Source of the DNA: CAYQUC01 sp964420605
GTDB lineage: Bacteria > Pseudomonadota > Gammaproteobacteria > UBA6429 > Thiohalophilaceae
Length of the DNA: 64,000 nucleotides
Assembly: GCA_964420605.1 (NCBI GenBank)
Contig: CAYQUC010000006.1
Location: 1 to 64,000, forward strand
Direction: 5' to 3'
Made by a program: the position numbers and the translations under genes. The notes under the pieces are model-generated. The model worked only from the letters and a program-made list of their open reading frames with translations, ran no database searches and was not told where the DNA came from. Each line of letters begins with the position of its first letter. Position 1 is the stretch's first letter. This document shows, in pieces, positions 8,839 to 17,827 of this stretch.

Positions 8839-10155
8839 ATGCAACAGTATTTTAATGAACTTATCGATAAGATTTTAGAAACGTTAAAAGACGATGAATT
8901 TTTAATAGCAAAGTTGAATGGTGAAAAATCAGATTTTATTCGTTTAAACCATAATCGAATTCGACAGGCCGGTAATGTATTACAAACGGATATTAGTTTA
9001 GATTTAATATCCGGTAAACGTCATGCCGCATCGAGTTGCAATTTGGTCGGTGATATTAATATTGATTTATATCAATTGAATTCGATTATAAGCAATTTAC
9101 GTCAACAGTTGGATGTTGTGCCTGACGATCCTTATCTTTATTATGCAACTGAAGTATCGAGTCATGATTCGATTACTGAAAATAAAATACCCGATAGCAA
9201 TACCGCATTGGATTACGTAATGGAACAAGCTCAAGGTTTGGATCTTGTTGGTATTTGGGCAAGTGGTGATCAATACCGTGGTTTTGCTAATTCAGCAGGT
9301 CAACGTAATTGGTTCAGTAAACCGAATTTCAATTTTGATTGGAGCGTGTATCACAGCACTGATAAAGCCGCTAAAAATGATTATGCGGGTTTTGAATGGA
9401 ATAATGAAATGCTTAGTTCTAAGATGCAAGATACACGAGCCGCGGTTGATATCTTATCACGGCCGGCCAAGCAGTTAAAACCGGGAAAGTATCGAGTTTA
9501 CTTGTCACCTGTAGCATTAAATGAAATTATTGCTACAGCTGCATGGGGTGGTTTTGGTTTGAAAAGTCACCGGACATCTCAAACACCACTGATTCAAATG
9601 GTATCGGGAAATAAAACATTACACGAATCGGTGACTCTCAAAGAAAATCACGAGTTTGGATTAACACCGAGTTTTACGAACGAGGGTTTTATCAAACCGA
9701 GCCACATCACTTTGATAGAAAATGGACGTTATAAAGACTGTTTGGTTAATTCTCGAAGCGCGCAAGAATTTGATCAAACCGTTAATGCCAGTGGTGAATT
9801 TCCAAATAGTTTTGACTTGTCACCAGGAACGCTTGAGCAAAAAAATATTTTAAAAGAACTTGATACCGGAATATATATCAATAACCTTTGGTACTGTAAT
9901 TTTTCAGATCGTGATTCGTGCCGTATAACAGGAATGACACGTTATGCATGTTTTTGGGTTGAAAACGGTGAAGTAATTTCACCAATCAATGTCATGCGAT
10001 TTGATGAATCGATTTATAATATACTCGGTTCAGAGTTAGCTGCGCTCACCGCTGAACGTGAATTTATATTTGATTCTAGTAGTTATTTTCATCGTTCTAA
10101 TTCCAGCGCCAATGTTCCCGGAGCCTTGGTTAATAATTTTTCATTAACGTTATAA
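8839..10155 (+). CDS. TldE/PmbA-like non-catalytic partner
   Basis: A 438-residue TldD/PmbA family protein without the HExxxH motif, hence the TldE (PmbA) type subunit. Blocks such as YRVYLSPVALNEIIATAAWGGF, CRITGMTRYACFWVENGE and NVMRFDESIYNILG are characteristic. I chose the ATG at 8839, 1 bp after the tldD stop and 5-10 bp after GGTGGAGA. An in-frame TTG at 8821 would overlap tldD and is less likely. Together the two genes form a translationally coupled pair. In the known complex, TldE shapes the substrate channel while TldD supplies the zinc site. Confidence 0.9.
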   Translation: MQQYFNELIDKILETLKDDEFLIAKLNGEKSDFIRLNHNRIRQAGNVLQTDISLDLISGKRHAASSCNLVGDINIDLYQLNSIISNLRQQLDVVPDDPYLYYATEVSSHDSITENKIPDSNTALDYVMEQAQGLDLVGIWASGDQYRGFANSAGQRNWFSKPNFNFDWSVYHSTDKAAKNDYAGFEWNNEMLSSKMQDTRAAVDILSRPAKQLKPGKYRVYLSPVALNEIIATAAWGGFGLKSHRTSQTPLIQMVSGNKTLHESVTLKENHEFGLTPSFTNEGFIKPSHITLIENGRYKDCLVNSRSAQEFDQTVNASGEFPNSFDLSPGTLEQKNILKELDTGIYINNLWYCNFSDRDSCRITGMTRYACFWVENGEVISPINVMRFDESIYNILGSELAALTAEREFIFDSSSYFHRSNSSANVPGALVNNFSLTL

Positions 10156-10166
10156 GTGTGATTTAA

Positions 10167-10616
10167 ATGAGTAATAATGCCGTATTTTGTATTAGTAATA
10201 ATACTAAAACTGTTCGCTTGACAGTTTATAGGTGTAAGCCGAATATTTTTTTAATGCAATTAGAAAAAGCACTAACAACAGTATCCAGTTTGGATGTTGA
10301 CGATTTAGTGATGTATTTTATTGATAATGGTTTTGAGCTCGATGCCGATACTAGTGCTTCTTTTAATACTGCCGATATGTGTACTAATAGTCTAGTTAAC
10401 TGGGCTTGGTTATTGGATTTAGATAATAAGACACTGCAATACTGGGATGTGACTGCAGCACTAAATGGACTGCAATACACAATAGGACAAAATTCTATCA
10501 GCCCATTAGATTATAGTAATTGGTTGGGTAGTGATGTGGTTGATAAATATAAATCAGATATTGTTAGTTGTGAAAATAAGTTGAACAATATAGGAATTAA
10601 AATTTTAAACTATTAA
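10167..10616 (+). CDS. Hypothetical protein downstream of tldD/tldE
   Basis: A 149-residue protein of unknown family. It has no signal peptide, membrane segment or catalytic motif that I can name. It is mixed alpha/beta in appearance (MQLEKALTTVSSLDVDDLVMYFIDNGFEL; WAWLLDLDNKTLQYWDV), soluble and slightly acidic. It starts 11 bp after the TldE-like gene, so it is probably the third gene of that operon. A TldD/TldE substrate would usually be a smaller peptide, so I do not propose that role. It converges with the LuxR-type gene. Confidence 0.65.
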   Translation: MSNNAVFCISNNTKTVRLTVYRCKPNIFLMQLEKALTTVSSLDVDDLVMYFIDNGFELDADTSASFNTADMCTNSLVNWAWLLDLDNKTLQYWDVTAALNGLQYTIGQNSISPLDYSNWLGSDVVDKYKSDIVSCENKLNNIGIKILNY

Positions 10617-10681
10617 TTTGATAAAAAATATTATCCATATACTGATTTTTAAATTTTACGTCAAAAGCATATAAAATTAAG

Positions 10682-11413
10682 TTATATTATATCTAAATTA
10701 AATGCGATTGATATTGCATGAGTTTTGTTATTAGCATTTAATTTTGACACGATATTGTTTAAGTGAAATCGAACAGTTCTTTCTGATATAAACAATGTTT
10801 CACTTATTAATCTTGGTTTATTTCCATTCTTAAATAAATTAAAAATTTGTTTTTCTCGTAATGTTAGAGGAAGAGTATTTTTAAGTAATTTTTTCGTGAA
10901 TTGATATAATGTATAATCACTTATATGGGGCGCTAGGGTGTAAAGTAGCAGTAAATTATTTTCAATAATCTTAATGTTATATTTTTTAAATCCTATTGCG
11001 ATATAGGTTCCTTTATGACTATTTGATTTATAGTGATATGCAATACCAACTTTTAAACCAGATGATTTTAAAGATATCGATGATACATTATCTTTCTCTT
11101 TATCCAATATTTTTTGATTCACAATAAATGGTTTATTTAATGTTTGAGAATATTTGAAAATATGATCTTTATTATTATTTAAATTTGTTTTTAATGTGTC
11201 TATTAAACCATGAATACCATAGTGAAAATCTTGATTGATAGTCTTGTAGGTACCATTATAATTTAAACTGGTATTTGAAATGAAAATAAAATCACATTTG
11301 AATAAGTCTTCTAAAATGTTGAGTATCACGGAACTTTTTATTGAACTGTTTTTTGATCTATTTAAGATATCTATGAAATTGTAAATACATCGTCCATTTC
11401 CAATGAAATCCAT
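10682..11413 (-). CDS. LuxR-family transcriptional regulator
   Basis: A 243-residue regulator with a C-terminal LuxR helix-turn-helix at about 178-240: LTLREKQIFNLFKNGNKPRLISETLFISERTVRFHLNNIVSKL. The N-terminal ~165 residues (SGLKVGIAYHYKS...YIAIGFKKY) are reminiscent of the autoinducer-binding fold, but I cannot confirm the conserved ligand residues. The gene has no cognate luxI nearby, so it would be an orphan. It lies downstream of, and on the same strand as, the FAD oxidoreductase-MFS-Nudix operon, 190 bp after its last gene. That makes it a candidate regulator of that operon. Its DNA is conspicuously AT-rich. Confidence 0.85.
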   Translation of the reverse strand: MDFIGNGRCIYNFIDILNRSKNSSIKSSVILNILEDLFKCDFIFISNTSLNYNGTYKTINQDFHYGIHGLIDTLKTNLNNNKDHIFKYSQTLNKPFIVNQKILDKEKDNVSSISLKSSGLKVGIAYHYKSNSHKGTYIAIGFKKYNIKIIENNLLLLYTLAPHISDYTLYQFTKKLLKNTLPLTLREKQIFNLFKNGNKPRLISETLFISERTVRFHLNNIVSKLNANNKTHAISIAFNLDII

Positions 11414-11603
11414 TATTTATCCTTTGTGATTTATTTTAGTGAGCTTGACATATTACAGAATTAATATTAAAAAAACATGAACTGAGTTAGTTGTTCAAAA
11501 AATATAATTAAGTCATAGTTAACTTTGCGCGATATATTTTATAGTCTCCAGTTATATAACTATTTGTCGTCTGCTGTCGTTGAAAATTTAAATCAGTTTT
11601 TAA

Positions 11604-12044
11604 TTATTCCATTAAATAAACAGTATTGTCTTTGTCTTTTTTATCAAATGCTAATTTAACTGCTAAGTCACTAGCTTCAAAATGAGGCTCCGGTATATTT
11701 ATAATATCATACCAACCCCAAGATTCATGCTTTGAAGGTTCTTTCAGTACAGGTTCACCTATGAAATTATTACTATAAAAAATCATTGATACAGAGTGCA
11801 TTCCCTCTTTTTCAAATGTTTTAATGTTGTTTGTTACACCAATAAACTTAGTACTTTTAATTGTTATACCGGTTTCTTCATATATCTCTCTAAATGCACA
11901 TTCTTCAATTTTTTCTCCCAAATCAACACTACCGCCAGGAATAGAGTAAGTACCCTCACCATGTTTAGATTTTCGTTTGCAGAGTAATATTTTTTTATTT
12001 TTATTAACTAAAATAACACCTACTCCAACAGATACATTGTTCAT
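11604..12044 (-). CDS. Nudix hydrolase
   Basis: A 146-residue protein with a perfect Nudix box, GX5EX7REUXEEXGU, from G38 to I60 (G38, E44, R52, E53, E56, E57, G59). Such proteins hydrolyse nucleoside diphosphates linked to another moiety using a divalent metal. The N-terminal VGVGVILVNKNKKILLCKRKS strand is typical of the MutT/ADP-ribose pyrophosphatase-like group, but substrate cannot be deduced. Its ATG overlaps the end of the MFS gene by 4 bp, so translation is probably coupled and the two belong to one operon with the FAD oxidoreductase. Confidence 0.9.
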   Translation of the reverse strand: MNNVSVGVGVILVNKNKKILLCKRKSKHGEGTYSIPGGSVDLGEKIEECAFREIYEETGITIKSTKFIGVTNNIKTFEKEGMHSVSMIFYSNNFIGEPVLKEPSKHESWGWYDIINIPEPHFEASDLAVKLAFDKKDKDNTVYLME

Positions 12045-13096
12045 ATTATTGATGCTCCTATAAATTTCCCTGTATGAGAGGCTCCTAAATGTAGGTAGTT
12101 ATCGCCTAAATTAGTTATTTTATTTTTGTAAAATAATAAACTTGAAGCTAAAAATGTACCTGAATTTAATATCCCCATTATTGAAAAAAGTAATAAACCT
12201 TCATAAAATCCAAATTCAGTGTAACCGATCCATGTAATGATAGCCAAGTGGGAAATAAAACTTATCCAATAGGAAAACATTGCTCCAATTTTTAAGATTA
12301 ATTTCCGCCAGACTATCTGGAATGATGCATGAAATAAAGATTGTATAACCAAATATACTAGTATTTCTACACCTTTAAACCCCTTTGAAATGAGTTTCTC
12401 GGGAAGAAATATATACCAGAATGTAAATACAGAAACATCCATAACAAATAAAAAAATGTATATTCCTTTAATTGGAGTAAATGATGAGAATCCGATATTT
12501 AAAATTACATTTGTACTTATGTTAATTTTTTTAAATATTTCGGTAATTATTGACAATGAAAGTACTAATAACATAAGTGCAGTTAAAGTTATTGATATAT
12601 ATATTGAAGTTACACCTCCCGACAAGAGAGCAGCTGAAGAAAAACCTAAAGCAATCCCCATAACTTTTAGCATATTGTATACTTGTAAAAACTTGGCTTT
12701 ATCAGAATATTCTTTATTATATACTGAATTGTATACACATCGTATTTCGCAATTAGCAGTTGAGAATCCCAAGACAAAAGCACCAATAGTAAAAATAGAA
12801 AAGATAATAATTCCGTTTGTTACAAGGATTAAACCTATTGTATAAATCACTAATACACAAAATGCAGTTATGAAATAATATTTTATTAACAAATTACCTA
12901 GTGCCGGTAAAAATAGTCCTAAGAGAAGAAATGATATCCCACCAGCACCAACTAGAAATAGTGTGCTCGTTAAATTATTTTGCGTGCTAAAGAATAATGG
13001 AATCCCTACTAAATATAAAATATTGAGATATCTAAGAATTAGTGCAGATATATTTTGAGGCATTTTTAACAGCATATTTAAGAAATACTCAATCAT
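12041..13096 (-). CDS. MFS-like transporter, somewhat short
   Basis: A 351-residue polytopic membrane protein with about ten hydrophobic helices and the loop pattern of the major facilitator superfamily. At 351 residues it is shorter than the usual ~400, and the C-terminus (GASHTGKFIGASII) appears to lack a final helix pair. It may be a divergent or truncated member. It sits between the FAD oxidoreductase (29 bp upstream) and the Nudix hydrolase (4-bp overlap), which suggests export or uptake of a small molecule made or modified by these enzymes. Substrate unknown. Very AT-rich coding. Confidence 0.72.
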   Translation of the reverse strand: MIEYFLNMLLKMPQNISALILRYLNILYLVGIPLFFSTQNNLTSTLFLVGAGGISFLLLGLFLPALGNLLIKYYFITAFCVLVIYTIGLILVTNGIIIFSIFTIGAFVLGFSTANCEIRCVYNSVYNKEYSDKAKFLQVYNMLKVMGIALGFSSAALLSGGVTSIYISITLTALMLLVLSLSIITEIFKKINISTNVILNIGFSSFTPIKGIYIFLFVMDVSVFTFWYIFLPEKLISKGFKGVEILVYLVIQSLFHASFQIVWRKLILKIGAMFSYWISFISHLAIITWIGYTEFGFYEGLLLFSIMGILNSGTFLASSLLFYKNKITNLGDNYLHLGASHTGKFIGASII

Positions 13097-13125
13097 TTAC
13101 CATATACCTCAAATTCTGTATTAAG

Positions 13126-14493
13126 TTATCTAGAATTACTATCCATTGTGTATTCATGTCTGGAATTACTATCCATTGTGCATTGGTGTCCGGCATAGTA
13201 TCCACTAATAAATGCAGGAATGATTCCCCTAAAAGTGCCGTTGGAGTCACCAGCAACCCAAATATTTTCACCAATTACTTTTAGATCTTTATCAGTATCT
13301 AAATATTCCCCGACACCTTCAATCGAGGGAAATATAATTTTGACATCGTTGCTGTCTAAGTCAGGTGACATTTTTATTAATTTCGTGATTGCTTCGGTTA
13401 ATAAGTTGCTGCAATCATTTCCAAGCAATTCTCTTATGTTACCTTTTTTAAATTTATTTTTAGGAAACCAAGGTCTCATCTTATCTAACTCACTTAGTTC
13501 ACAACTGTCCATTTTACTAGGTGTATTTCTGATAAACTCTTTTAAACTTTGTACTATTGCTTCTTGTCGCATAATAGCATCATTGTTTATAACTTTTTGA
13601 AATATTTTATTACTTAACTTGGGATCTTTGTCAAGACGTACTAAGAGACCAAAATTTGAAAAACCACTTTTAGGACCATCCGATCTACCAGAAAGTGCAG
13701 AGAGGTTATTATGGTAGGGTATATTCCATATCTCTCCATCCCGGCACGTACAAAAAGTCCTCACCTCTCCAAATGAGCTTTTCCATATAAATTTAACGTC
13801 GGGCTCAGTTTTTCTCGATAAGAATCCGATATTACTTGGAGATTCAACACGAACCCCAAACTCTGTTCGTAGATATTTAAATGGTAGTTTTATATTTTTC
13901 ATTAGGATGTTTTTTAAATCCATAGTACCAAACCGTCCAGTTGCTAAAATAATATTTTTTGATTTTACTGTTTCAATGCTTCCGAACCTTTTATCTTTAA
14001 TTTTCAATATATAAATAGATTTTATTTTATCAATCTCATAGACTAAGTTATGTGTCAATAAACGAGTCCTTTTATTTATATTCGATATATCCAGCATTAA
14101 ATTACGTCTTTGTGTTAACGTTGCATAAAATGAAGGGTATTTTTTTTCTAATATATCAGTGTAAGTGTTTACATTGCCAAATTTAAATTTATCAAATTTA
14201 CTACTTTTAATTCCGTGAGTAGTCATTTTTTTTTCGATCCATTCATGTGCTTTTTTAATAATATTTTTTTGACTTAATTGATAAACAGCAGTACCTGCAG
14301 GATAGTAACTAAATTTACCATCTGAAAATAGTCCTGCACCACCCACACCTGCACTTAGGTGAGCGGGGTTTTTATGAATACGATCGTGAGAGTTCATTCC
14401 TTGTTCGATGATTAATGCTTTAGAATTTTTATTTAGTCCTGCAGCTGCAGCTAATCCTGCCGGACCAGCTCCAATGATAATTACGTCATACAT
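13126..14493 (-). CDS. FAD-dependent oxidoreductase (COG2509-like dehydrogenase)
   Basis: A 455-residue flavoprotein. The N-terminus has the dinucleotide-binding motif VIIIGAGPAGLAAA (residues 4-17). VGGAGLFSDGKFS near residue 50 is a hallmark of the uncharacterised FAD-dependent dehydrogenases of COG2509. A second FAD-contact region lies in the middle (NIILATGRFG), and the C-terminal IWVAGDSNGTFRGIIPAFISGYYAG closes the FAD domain. It is the first gene of an operon with an MFS transporter and a Nudix hydrolase. The last residues contain a duplicated decapeptide (TMDSNSRHEY). The substrate is unknown; small-molecule tailoring is inferred only from context. Confidence 0.88.
   Translation of the reverse strand: MYDVIIIGAGPAGLAAAAGLNKNSKALIIEQGMNSHDRIHKNPAHLSAGVGGAGLFSDGKFSYYPAGTAVYQLSQKNIIKKAHEWIEKKMTTHGIKSSKFDKFKFGNVNTYTDILEKKYPSFYATLTQRRNLMLDISNINKRTRLLTHNLVYEIDKIKSIYILKIKDKRFGSIETVKSKNIILATGRFGTMDLKNILMKNIKLPFKYLRTEFGVRVESPSNIGFLSRKTEPDVKFIWKSSFGEVRTFCTCRDGEIWNIPYHNNLSALSGRSDGPKSGFSNFGLLVRLDKDPKLSNKIFQKVINNDAIMRQEAIVQSLKEFIRNTPSKMDSCELSELDKMRPWFPKNKFKKGNIRELLGNDCSNLLTEAITKLIKMSPDLDSNDVKIIFPSIEGVGEYLDTDKDLKVIGENIWVAGDSNGTFRGIIPAFISGYYAGHQCTMDSNSRHEYTMDSNSR
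13133..13180. repeat. Direct repeat at the 3' end of the FAD oxidoreductase gene
   Basis: GAATTACTATCCATTGTG occurs at 13133-13150 and again at 13163-13180, exactly 30 bp apart. Because 30 is a multiple of three, it gives a tandem copy of TMDSNSRHEY-like residues at the extreme C-terminus of the FAD protein. It looks like a recent in-frame duplication. Confidence 0.85.
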
Positions 14494-15632
14494 TTTTATG
14501 TATCCTTATATTTATAGATTAATATGTTTAATGAAATCCACCCCAGAATTATTTTTTATTTCTAATAGTTAATTATTTGTTTAAATAGTTCAGTTACTAA
14601 TTAAATGTTACAGTAATAAATTTTGCATTTTAATAATTAGATTTATGTTAATACAGTATTGAAAATTTTCATCTACACTAACCAAAAGAAAATTTCATAA
14701 CAACTGTCGTTTTTGATAGTTATAATTAAAATAATTACTTATATTTAAAGCCACCTGACACTCCATTTTAATTAAATAATATTTAACATTAGTTCAAGCT
14801 TATTATTTATTGTGATTTAACATGAATTGGTTAAACTCAAGATTGAAGAGTATTTTCATAGATATCGAGATTTCAGTTTCCACATATGTAGCGGTTTAAT
14901 ACCAATAACAGGTACATATACTTATTATAAATAATTCAGTTTGCATGGAATTTTACCAATATGAAAAAGGAAGGATATAAAAAAAACGTGTCTTATAGAC
15001 TTATTTGGATTCGACACGTTGTATTTATCAAATACTTCACGCTGTTATAGCTGTGCATTCAATATACTTAACTCGGAAATATCTTTCGATAAAAATAATT
15101 TAACCATTTATTACTGAAGATATAATAGATACATAGTGTGTTAAAAATAAATATAAACATTTTTTGAGCCTTACAATTCATGTAACATGAAATACGGCAT
15201 CGATTACTACTTTAAACCTATGGAAATAACGGTACATACATTTTTTAAAGAAGCTATGGCTCTATATCATTGAATACATTTACTTTTATAATAATGACGT
15301 ATTCATTCTGGCATTAATTATTCAACAGTAGAATGCGAACTAATGGTGCTATACGTTAATTATGCTGGTCTATCGAAGTGAAAGTAACGATTTAACTATA
15401 ATGATCTCATTTAATTTAGCTATTAAATTATTTTCAATCCCAATATATATAGAATATTTAATGCCGGATATTCATGGTTTTGATAGGGAGGTTTATATAA
15501 TGATTTCGGTCCAGAAATTATAGATAACAAATTAAAAATAAAAGGATTTTTTAGGTACCATGACAACTTTAAATACGAATGGAGGCATAGGGAATGGTTG
15601 TGGGATTTTAATGGAAATAATGCAGATATAGT
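14494..15632. other. Gene-poor AT-rich stretch
   Basis: No convincing intact gene lies here. Visible items are an inverted repeat AACGTGTC/GACACGTT (14985-14992 and 15013-15020, 20-nt loop), several short open stretches of 28-40 codons with genic-looking composition (for example from ATG 14961 and ATG 15187), and the remnant described at 15401. The 170 bp next to 14493 should contain the promoter of the FAD oxidoreductase operon, but I cannot place it with confidence. Confidence 0.5.
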
Positions 15633-15684
15633 GAGCCACTGGACACCGGCTCAAAAGCGTTACCGGTGTGACGGATTGAATTGA
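15401..15684 (+). pseudogene. Frameshifted gene remnant of unknown family
   Basis: ATG 15401 opens 40 codons (ending in ...FDREVYIMISVQKL) before TAG at 15521. A second frame continues from about 15495 (NDFGPEIIDNKLKIKGFFRY, then a Trp-rich segment HREWLWDF) to TGA at 15682. The two halves read like one protein broken by a single-base shift near 15495. The last codons run into the first copy of the 56-bp repeat. I do not recognise the family. No intact start context is visible, so this is probably a decayed fragment. Confidence 0.35.
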
Positions 15685-15843
15685 AATTGAAGCTGGTTTC
15701 ATCCACCACACGTCACCCCGGTAGTCTTTAAGCCGGGGTCCGGGGTCCAGGTTTAATAAAGTGCATAATAACGGTTACAGATATATCGAGCCACTGAACA
15801 CCGGCTCAAAAACGTTATCGGTGTGACGGTTTGAATTGAAATT
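15633..15843. repeat. Duplicated 56-bp repeat flanking a palindromic unit
   Basis: Two near-identical 56-bp units lie at 15633-15688 and 15788-15843, 155 bp apart. Both begin GAGCCACTG and end TTGAATTGAAATT, with only a few mismatches. Each holds interleaved inverted repeats: GAGCC..GGCTC and CACCGG..CCGGTG. Between them is a palindrome, ACCCCGG (15715-15721) and CCGGGGT (15733-15739), resembling common REP-like extragenic elements. The second copy ends inside the rhomboid gene's stop codon, so it may also act as the 3' end structure of that operon. No transposase is nearby. Confidence 0.8.
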
Positions 15844-16408
15844 AGCTTCGCTTCACTTTAAATTTCAACCATACTGTCAAAGCCCCTGCTGCAAAACCAC
15901 TGGCATGTCCAGCCCATGAAATTTGTGGGCGTACATCAAGTAATATTAAAAACATTCCGCCATAGAAAAATAAGGTGACGACAGCAAGAAACATATTTTT
16001 GAATGAGCGTACAAAGATAGCATTAACTAAAATATACGACCAATAGCCCATGATTAATCCACTGGCTCCGCCATGAAGGCCAGAGTTGCCAATTAACCAA
16101 GTACCAAATCCACTGATTAATACTATCAATGTCGTGACTTCCCAAAACTGAGTTCGGCCACTGAGGTGCACAATAAAACCCAAGATTAATAGTGGTATGC
16201 TATTAAACATGATGTGGGTTAAGCTGTGATGTACCCACGGCGCTAGAGGAATGTGTAAAAAACCGGTTAATGTTCTAGGTGTTATGCCATAACTGGACAG
16301 ATTGTAGGGCAGAACAGTTTGTAAAACAAAAACCAACCACATGCTGCCTAGTAATAATGCTACATCAGTTATTTGAGATCGTTTAATCGGTATTAAGCTT
16401 CGAGACAT
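15842..16408 (-). CDS. Rhomboid intramembrane serine protease
   Basis: A 188-residue, six-helix rhomboid. The catalytic dyad is S116 in the GASG motif (LHGGASGLIMGYW) and H168 in WAGHASGFAAG; N69 in HIMFNS is the usual oxyanion residue. I chose the ATG at 16408, which overlaps the channel gene by 16 bp. A longer frame from 16477 would add 23 polar residues inside the channel gene and is unlikely. It is the last gene of the PspA operon. Rhomboids cleave transmembrane segments; its substrate here may be a membrane protein of the same stress locus (inference). Confidence 0.92.
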   Translation of the reverse strand: MSRSLIPIKRSQITDVALLLGSMWLVFVLQTVLPYNLSSYGITPRTLTGFLHIPLAPWVHHSLTHIMFNSIPLLILGFIVHLSGRTQFWEVTTLIVLISGFGTWLIGNSGLHGGASGLIMGYWSYILVNAIFVRSFKNMFLAVVTLFFYGGMFLILLDVRPQISWAGHASGFAAGALTVWLKFKVKRS

Positions 16409-17499
16409 TGTCGTACGGTTTCTTTGGTTATTTTTTGTGAATCTTTTACTAAAGTAATTAATGCGGTGCCACTGCAATTGGTATCCGGTAATGGATTTAC
16501 ATTAACACCCTCATTTGAAATATAAGCAATGGGTAGGCCGGCATTATTGGACATGAAGGATAATATTATGTCCTTCCATTTTTTATCCTGAAATGCAACA
16601 TCAAATCGAACCATGTGATCATTATTATGATTAAACATGTTTTCTAGAACGACTTCAGTGCCCGGTGCTATCATGGCACGTATTAATAATTCAGGATAGG
16701 CACGGACAGGGCGCACAATAACATCGGCTCCCATCTCACGCATACGCGGACGATTTTTATCAGTGGTGGATTCAGCTAATATAAGTGCGTTTGTGCCTAT
16801 TTCTTTTATCCGACTTAATACATCATAGGTATGAGAGTCTGATATTGGGTTAGCGGATTCATTGGCCAGAACGATAATGTATTTGGCAGTATTGGTATTT
16901 ACGGCGATTAAGTTATCACTGTCTTCAGAGACACCGGTGTAATGCACCACGCCTAATTGGGTTATGGCCTTGGGTAATTTGTCTTGATATTTGCGCGTTA
17001 AAATTTGTATGGGGAGGCCGCCAAGATCTGGCGTTGCGCGTATCTCGGTAATGAGTGTCAGTAAGTACTCTTCTGTATCATGATTTGGGGTATTTATAAT
17101 TAGGATATGATCATTCATGCGCGTCCACCGCCATCGTCCGGAAAATTTAAGTTCAAGTTTATTAAGTCGGTATTCAATGTATTCGGCTACCAATATACCA
17201 AGCAGTGAAATACCAAATATATACATAAAAATTGTGGTGCTGAGTCGACCTGCTATGGTTGCCGCACTAAAATCACCATAACCCACAGTCGTGATGGTGG
17301 TCAGAGAAACCCATATAGCATCTGAAATTGAGAGTTTTTCAAAAAATACCATTGCCAAGCTGTGCAAAAAAATCAGCAAGAATAAAATAGAAATTAGTCT
17401 TAAAAAATAAAGTTTGAAATTAGTGCTGGTATGGCGTGTAAATTTGTTAAATTTTCGATACTTAAAGAAATTACGAATGAGCTGAGTAGATGCGATCAT
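16393..17499 (-). CDS. Potassium channel protein with RCK-type cytoplasmic domain
   Basis: A 368-residue inner-membrane channel. TM1 is near residues 30-52, followed by the pore helix and the selectivity filter TTVGYGD (T71-D76), then TM2 near 84-108. Residues ~128-365 form a TrkA-N/RCK-like domain (HILIINTPN..., KYIIVLANESA, ALILAEST). Two-TM pore plus RCK is the classic architecture of ligand- or nucleotide-gated K+ channels. Its start codon overlaps the preceding small gene by 4 bp. Presence in a PspA operon suggests a role in restoring membrane potential during envelope stress, which is inference. Confidence 0.93.
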   Translation of the reverse strand: MIASTQLIRNFFKYRKFNKFTRHTSTNFKLYFLRLISILFLLIFLHSLAMVFFEKLSISDAIWVSLTTITTVGYGDFSAATIAGRLSTTIFMYIFGISLLGILVAEYIEYRLNKLELKFSGRWRWTRMNDHILIINTPNHDTEEYLLTLITEIRATPDLGGLPIQILTRKYQDKLPKAITQLGVVHYTGVSEDSDNLIAVNTNTAKYIIVLANESANPISDSHTYDVLSRIKEIGTNALILAESTTDKNRPRMREMGADVIVRPVRAYPELLIRAMIAPGTEVVLENMFNHNNDHMVRFDVAFQDKKWKDIILSFMSNNAGLPIAYISNEGVNVNPLPDTNCSGTALITLVKDSQKITKETVRQCLEA

Positions 17500-17822
17500 T
17501 GATTGGCCAGCTTGTTATTATAAAAAGTGGAAATTTCATCAAGCACACAACGCTTGATCTCTTTCTCATCTATTGTATCAAGTTTATAGCGATCGGCCAA
17601 AGACTTTAGTTCGTCACTATTAAATGACAAACCCAGTCGGGGTCGTTGGATTTTTGAATATTTTAAATCCAGTTTTTGACGAATGATATCACTCGGGTTT
17701 AAATCTTTATCTGCTGCTTCGTGTCGAATCACACGCATAACCTCGCGTTGAAATTCGAAATGAATCTGAATTTTTTTTAATGCTGCATGTTCGTCTGACC
17801 ATTTATCTTTTTTAGTCGTCAT
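17496..17822 (-). CDS. Small hypothetical protein in the PspA operon
   Basis: A 108-residue soluble, charged protein without a signal peptide. Its centre (HFEFQREVMRVIRHEAADKDLNPSDIIRQKLDL) is helix-rich and reminiscent of ribbon-helix-helix-like small proteins ("NPSDIIRQKL"), but I cannot assign a family. It is embedded in the operon with 5 bp to the upstream gene and a 4-bp overlap with the channel gene, so it is certainly co-translated. It could be a cytosolic partner of PspA or of the channel. Confidence 0.75.
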   Translation of the reverse strand: MTTKKDKWSDEHAALKKIQIHFEFQREVMRVIRHEAADKDLNPSDIIRQKLDLKYSKIQRPRLGLSFNSDELKSLADRYKLDTIDEKEIKRCVLDEISTFYNNKLANQ

Positions 17823-17827
17823 ACACT

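Noticed and set aside
10167..10616. Gene after tldD/tldE as a peptide substrate of the protease
   Set aside because: At 149 residues with a folded appearance and no leader-like features, it does not resemble a TldD/TldE-matured peptide precursor.
12390..12845. 151-codon plus-strand open frame
   Set aside because: It is antisense to the MFS gene, whose hydrophobic reading is clearly the coding one.
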